Below, one piece after another: positions 61,972 through 64,000 of a stretch of 64,000 bases of DNA. The notes under the pieces were generated by a model. That model searched no databases and was not told where the DNA came from. It saw nothing but the letters and a program-made list of their open reading frames with translations. Location: assembly GCA_963855995.1 (NCBI GenBank), contig OY979717.1, positions 18,524,460-18,588,459 on the forward strand, read 5' to 3'. A program made the translations under genes and the position numbers. Numbering within the stretch: the stretch's first letter is position 1; each line of letters opens with the position of its first letter. This DNA is from Muricea muricata. Its lineage: Eukaryota; Cnidaria; Anthozoa; Malacalcyonacea; Plexauridae.

Positions 61972-62690
61972 ACATGTCATTCGTAGAATATCTGTTTAAA
62001 ACAAGGAATGAAATATGCTGTGAAATGGCAGGACTGGTAGGTAGTCTGTAGCTCTGCAATAGCAGGGCATAAGAGCACCAACTGATGGGTAAAACTGAAA
62101 ACATGCTTTACGTATCACAGCAAAGAAACTATGGTTTGATAAATTAGGTAGGATAGGAATCATAGGATGGGTTTTATTATGGGATATATTTACAAACAAT
62201 AAATTATAATATAGGTTACATCAAAGCATTATGAACGATCAGGTTATATGACAGCATAATCTATTAATTTACTGTCACTTCCACATGCCTAAGTTAAAAT
62301 ATGTCCAAAATACGGCTAACTTTATTCAATATAAACTGATTATCAGATTATCAACAACTCTGAGAGTCTGAGTGAGTGAGTCGCTGATCACTGTTGTAAA
62401 TATTCATACAATATGAGTTATATATAAAATATTAATACGTACAATACCTTTGCTTTATAACAACGTGACAATAAGTTAAAATTTTCGACAACTCTCAATT
62501 ATTTACTCGATAATTACAACAAAACATTCAAGCTTTTCAATCTACAGGATCTATGAATATACTAACGTTCAAGAACGCGAACATTCAGGAAGACTGGCAC
62601 TAACATTTTTCGAATATTTATGAAGCGGCGAAATTAGGCGCACAGCGGCTACAAAATCAAATCACTATGGAAACCCAGATAAACAACAAC
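61972..62690. promoter_or_regulatory. Divergent FZR1/CFAP144-like promoter region
   Basis: About 720 bp separate the start codons of two head-to-head genes, a layout typical of a bidirectional promoter. No TATA box or specific factor site can be called. The start of the + strand gene has an aacaacatggcggc context. Confidence 0.5.
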
Positions 62691-62820
62691 ATGGCGGCCA
62701 AGAAAGAAAAACCTGCAGTAAACTTCGTGCATCAAAATGCTATACTCTGTGAGACAATCAAGAAAGAACAGCAAAATCAAAAACTTTATACAAACTACAG
62801 TGTCAACCCATTTACAAAAA
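62691..62820 (+). CDS. First exon of a CFAP144/FAM183-like gene (partial)
   Basis: From the ATG in acaacatggcggcc the frame runs 43 codons plus one base to a strong donor (aaaaa/gtaagt). It reads MAAKKEKPAVNFVHQNAIL then ETIKKEQQNQKLYTNYSVNP. The N-H-Q-N...KKEQ..QKLYT.Y.VNP pattern resembles, from memory, the start of the ciliary microtubule-inner protein CFAP144 (FAM183A). Supporting context: to my recollection FAM183A neighbours EBNA1BP2 in the human genome, and EBP2 is 18 kb away here. The rest of the gene is beyond the window or in unrecognised exons. Moderate confidence only. Confidence 0.5.
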
Positions 62821-62955
62821 GTAAGTTGTAGTCTTCGACATTACTTTATGAGTCGTATGAATTAAAGTCGCCTGGTCGGTGGAATTATGAATTATCAAAC
62901 TCGGATATCATCGATCGGTTTTACGATGTACAGCTACAGGTATATCAATATTTTA

Positions 62956-63563
62956 GAGGCCCTGTTTGGGGGGTCTTGAATATACCTTATACCTGTTATT
63001 AAAGAGGTCATTTATACCTTATACCTAAAATGGCAGACACATTTATACCCAAAAGTACCCCAGAAACTCTTGTTTTCTTTTAGTTGCGTTGTACACTCTT
63101 TCACCCCTTGCAAAAGCATTTACCGGGTTGTTTTCATTCTTTGGACATCACCTGTGACACCTGTGAATTTAGAGAGTCATTTTGCTCGAAGTTTCCAGTG
63201 TAGAAACGAGAATGGGACAGTTTAATTGCAACTATAATCCGAAAAGCGTGTAGCAGTAACACTTACTTTTAGCAGATTTTATATTCTCACAAATACCGCT
63301 GTGGAACTTCAACTCTGCAAACTCAGGTTGAGGCTGTCGAGATATTAGAAGCGATCAGTATTGGTAACTATTGACAAATAAATGCTCTCAAATGCCTCGA
63401 ATAGCTGACATAAAATGTCTTGTGGTCAGTTTTTGTTATACCTAAAAGTATAACGCCAGTGATCATTTATACTTTATACCGAAAAGTCTATCGTTATTTA
63501 TACTTTATAACTAAAATACTTTGGATAAATATACCTTATATCTAAAACCCCTAACAGGGCCTC
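62956..63563. mobile_element. 608-bp MITE with GAGGCCCTGTT ends and ATTTTA duplication
   Basis: Ends gaggccctgtt and aacagggcctc are inverted; atttta flanks both sides (62950-62955 and 63564-63569). The interior near both ends has repeated ataccttatacct words. It lies in the first intron of the CFAP144-like gene. Confidence 0.8.
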
Positions 63564-63569
63564 ATTTTA

Positions 63570-64000
63570 TAGACTTCGATACGCCTCTCCATCTAGAAAT
63601 TTAAGTATAGATACAGTTTATGGTGTCTAATGGTCACTAACTTCCTGACGAAGGGCGGCCTTCTCTCTAGATACCTAATATATGTCGGCAGTTTACGTTT
63701 ATATAAACGTTTAAAAGGTAGTAAAAGATCCTATGTTTTTTTTGCTGCACTTCCATATGTAACGAATTAATATTAAAATGATATATAAGTAAAAAAATCA
63801 TATCTAGAGTGGGCTTTACATTTTTAATAATTTGTTTCCATTTGACAGATATTTAGTTTTGACCTGACTCTTCTATATGATTTTAACGTTTACCGCTAAA
63901 ATTAACATTTCTTGTCAGCTTGTTTCCAACTTGCACCTTCTCTGCAGTGTATTATCCCTAGACCTCTATGGAAACCGACTTGAAACTTAGGTAACTGCAT
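63570..64000. other. Intron sequence, nothing recognised
   Basis: AT-rich sequence after the MITE with no exon, RNA gene or repeat structure that I can support. Confidence 0.4.

Noticed and set aside
1-64000. CRISPR arrays, operons, ribosome-binding sites, bacterial islands
   Set aside because: Spliced genes and eukaryotic repeats throughout; no direct-repeat spacer arrays or prokaryotic gene order.

Overview
The window is nuclear DNA from an animal with AT-rich, intron-rich, transposon-loaded sequence. Three conserved animal genes are split into many short exons with GT/AG borders. Miniature inverted-repeat transposons, tRNA-derived SINEs, a Penelope-like element, a P-element-type transposase remnant and a decayed Ty3/gypsy element lie around and inside them. 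A cGAS/Mab-21-type receptor fused to ankyrin repeats, together with this repeat load, suggests a cnidarian, probably an anthozoan. That placement is inference; no single sequence proves it.

Layout, left to right. (1) 0.9-5.9 kb, + strand: the 3' exons of an unrecognised gene encoding a Ser/Pro-rich, apparently disordered protein. (2) 6.1-7.5 kb: decayed Penelope-like element. (3) 9.2-12.1 kb, + strand: a 956-residue intronless gene with N-terminal ankyrin repeats and a C-terminal Mab-21/cGAS-like nucleotidyltransferase whose active-site residues are intact; it is followed at once by a hAT-type MITE with a perfect 8-bp target duplication. (4) 13-16.5 kb: decayed Ty3/gypsy and P-element-type elements. 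(5) 20.2-38.5 kb, - strand: methionine synthase reductase (MTRR), 19 exons placed, with one unresolved stretch in the hinge. (6) 40.4-45.1 kb, + strand: ribosome-biogenesis factor EBP2 (EBNA1BP2), complete in 10 exons. (7) 46.0-62.0 kb, - strand: APC/C activator FZR1/Cdh1, complete in 21 exons coding for 484 residues. (8) From 62.7 kb, + strand: first exon of a gene resembling the ciliary protein CFAP144 (FAM183).

MTRR and EBP2 are head-to-head, EBP2 and FZR1 tail-to-tail, and FZR1 and the CFAP144-like gene head-to-head, so two divergent promoter regions are implied. The genes serve unrelated housekeeping roles (methionine/cobalamin metabolism, ribosome assembly, cell-cycle proteolysis, cilia). 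The item most likely to matter biologically is the ankyrin-cGLR protein, a candidate innate-immune nucleic-acid or ligand sensor that would make a nucleotide second messenger. Exon calls come from reading both strands, matching family motifs from memory, and checking that exon lengths keep the reading frame; no database search was possible.
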